From: Woeseiaceae bacterium
GTDB taxonomy: Bacteria; Pseudomonadota; Gammaproteobacteria; Steroidobacterales; Woeseiaceae
DNA length: 6,565 nucleotides
NCBI GenBank assembly: GCA_022866645.1
Contig: JALHUQ010000179.1
Span: forward strand, 1 to 6,565
Direction of reading: 5' to 3'
The notes under the pieces were generated by a model. That model made no database searches and was not told the origin of the DNA. It worked only from the letters and a program-made list of their open reading frames with translations. Positions 5,498-6,565 of the stretch are shown here, one piece after another. How positions within the stretch are numbered: position 1 is the first letter of the stretch; each line of letters starts with the position of its first letter. The translations under genes and the position numbers were made by a program.

Positions 5498-6150
5498 CAG
5501 TCGTGAAAGTGCACTTCAACGATCTCCTCTCCATTGGAGAGATGGTCACTGAGTCGGGCGTGCAAGGGGCTGGAACGTGGAATATGCGCCAGCAGATATT
5601 GCATTTGGTCGGCAAGAACGCGCCGCCCTTTCAGATAAATGTATTCGGCATAGTTGGGTGTGAACGGAACAGCGATCAATTGCATTGCAGACTGTTCGGG
5701 CGTTCGTCCGCCCTTGTAGTTATTGCAGCGTCGGCATGCCGTCGCCACGTTATTCCAGCGATCGCGTCCACCCTGTGACACCGGTGTAATGTGGTCGCGA
5801 GTCAGGTCTCTCGTGAGATAACGCATGCCGCAATAAAGACATATGTTGGCGTCGCGTTTGAACAGCGTGCGGTTGTTCAGCGGCGGTACGTAGCGGTCGC
5901 GATTTCGTGACAAACCCTGGCTGGTACCGTGCGTCGCTATGATGGAATTCACGTCGATACGGCTGCGCTTTCCGTTGCAGGAATTGTAGCCACCAAAAAC
6001 CGAATAAAGACGCGTGCCACAGTCGTACGCAACTTGCTCGGAGTGATATAGACGTACCGCTTCACGGTAGTCGATCCACTCCAATGGCATTCCGGCAACG
6101 TCGGTTCTAAGAACCTGTTGCGAAATATCCGATGCGAGTCCTGCCAGCAT
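5497..6150 (-). CDS. HNH endonuclease domain protein
   Basis: 217 residues. The C-terminal half holds a zinc-ribbon HNH (beta-beta-alpha metal) nuclease domain: C104-x2-C107 (CLYC), RDHITP with D119 and putative general-base H120, GGRDRWNN (N133/N134), and C139-x2-C142 followed by NN and K146 (CRRCNNYKG). Upstream is a conserved-looking section: VLRTDVAGMPLEWIDYREAV (13-32), SRIDVNSIIATHG (63-75) and VPPLNNRTLFKRD (88-100). After the HNH comes VPFTPNYAEYIYLKGRRVLADQMQYL (161-186). From memory this matches a chromosomally encoded HNH family common in gammaproteobacteria with no settled role, rather than a phage or homing enzyme. The ATG has AAGGGGG five bases upstream (minus strand, 6156-6162). 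A weak promoter-like CATAAT lies at 6177-6182 (minus), but 38 bases after pntB read-through is also possible. The stop shares one base with the exonuclease start. Confidence 0.92.
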   Translation of the reverse strand: MLAGLASDISQQVLRTDVAGMPLEWIDYREAVRLYHSEQVAYDCGTRLYSVFGGYNSCNGKRSRIDVNSIIATHGTSQGLSRNRDRYVPPLNNRTLFKRDANICLYCGMRYLTRDLTRDHITPVSQGGRDRWNNVATACRRCNNYKGGRTPEQSAMQLIAVPFTPNYAEYIYLKGRRVLADQMQYLLAHIPRSSPLHARLSDHLSNGEEIVEVHFHD

Positions 6151-6188
6151 ATTCGCCCCCTTATGGGTATGCGCCGATTATGCCAACT

Positions 6189-6565
6189 TTATAGTGCCTT
6201 CAACACCTCATCGAGTGTTTCTTTCGCATCGCCAAACAACATTCGCGTGTTTTCTTCGAAGAACAGCGGGTTTTGTACGCCGGCGTAACCGGTGGCCATG
6301 CTTCGTTTCAAAACGATCGACGTATGTCCTTTCCAGCATTCGAGCACAGGCATTCCGGCGATCGGACTGTTCGGGTCGGTCAAGGCCGACGGATTGACAA
6401 TGTCGTTGGCGCCAATGACCACGGAAACGTCAACTTTGGGGAAGTCCTCATTGATTTCGTCCATCTCAAACACGATATCGTAGGGCACCCTCGCTTCAGC
6501 AAGCAGAACGTTCATGTGTCCAGGCATGCGGCCGGCGACCGGATGAATTCCAAAACGAACATTGA
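6189..6565 (-). CDS. pntB: NAD(P) transhydrogenase subunit beta, C-terminal part (gene cut by window edge)
   Basis: About 125 residues of the C-terminus; the start lies beyond the right edge. PntB with PntA forms the inner-membrane transhydrogenase, which uses the proton gradient to pass hydride from NADH to NADP+. The visible part is the cytoplasmic NADP(H)-binding domain III. It contains HPVAGRMPGHMNVLLAEA, the acidic EMDEINEDF loop, VIGANDIVNPSA, PIAGMPVLE, and KRSMATGYAGVQNPLFF, whose KRS loop contacts the NADP 2'-phosphate in known structures. It ends MLFGDAKETLDEVLKAL, the normal end of the family, so the 3' end is intact. The TAA at 6189-6191 is followed by 38 bases with no hairpin-plus-T-run terminator before the HNH gene, so transcription may continue into it. 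Reading past the edge-proximal ATG codons to 6563 keeps matching PntB, which is why it is called partial rather than starting inside. Confidence 0.98.
   Translation of the reverse strand, partial: NVRFGIHPVAGRMPGHMNVLLAEARVPYDIVFEMDEINEDFPKVDVSVVIGANDIVNPSALTDPNSPIAGMPVLECWKGHTSIVLKRSMATGYAGVQNPLFFEENTRMLFGDAKETLDEVLKAL

Noticed and set aside
5129..5778. Plus-strand open frames opposite the exonuclease and HNH genes
   Set aside because: They are antisense to genes with clear catalytic motifs, and their translations show no recognisable domain.
5497..6150. HNH gene as a homing endonuclease or mobile-element passenger
   Set aside because: It interrupts no gene, has no flanking repeats or integrase, shows the same base composition as its neighbours and is embedded in a tight operon-like run.
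6177..6205. Promoter for the HNH gene (TTGAAG, 15-base gap, CATAAT on the minus strand)
   Set aside because: The spacing is shorter than usual and the -35 match is only TTGA; not strong enough to list as a feature.

Overview
The window looks like a piece of an ordinary gammaproteobacterial chromosome. GC content is moderate to high. The ferrochelatase, FadI-type thiolase, PntB C-terminus and the HNH protein all read like proteobacterial, probably gammaproteobacterial, versions. This taxonomic statement rests on recalled family resemblance, not on a search. Genes are tightly packed: about 95% is coding and no gap exceeds about 115 bases. I see no tRNA, rRNA, CRISPR array, insertion sequence, integrase or attachment site, and no clear change in base or codon use that would mark a transferred island.

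Left part: a complete FadI-type thiolase (86-1372, +) runs convergently into a small conserved-looking protein of unknown function (1406-1828, -). That small gene is divergent from ferrochelatase hemH (1942-3033, +), with a 113-base shared control region between them. hemH overlaps by 4 bases (GTGA) with a double-module VOC/glyoxalase-fold protein (3030-3797, +), so the two are probably translationally coupled.

Right part: everything from 3799 to the right edge is on the minus strand. In transcription order it holds the C-terminal end of pntB (NADP(H)-binding domain III of the proton-translocating transhydrogenase, cut by the window edge), an HNH endonuclease, a stand-alone Pol I-type 5'-3' exonuclease and an NADP(H)-type short-chain dehydrogenase. 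Spacings are 38 bases, a 1-base stop/start overlap (TGATG), and 25 bases, so the last three are probably one transcription unit, perhaps reading through from pntB. The minus-strand run ends 1 base from the stop codon of the VOC gene.

How they work together: the thiolase (fatty acid or acyl-CoA metabolism), hemH (last step of haem synthesis) and pntB (NADPH supply) are housekeeping genes. The most interesting arrangement is the pair of nucleases coupled stop-to-start, suggesting a common DNA-processing role. The second is an apparently metal-ligand-poor VOC protein coupled to ferrochelatase. I did not find convincing evidence of a wholly new system; the findings are modest leads.
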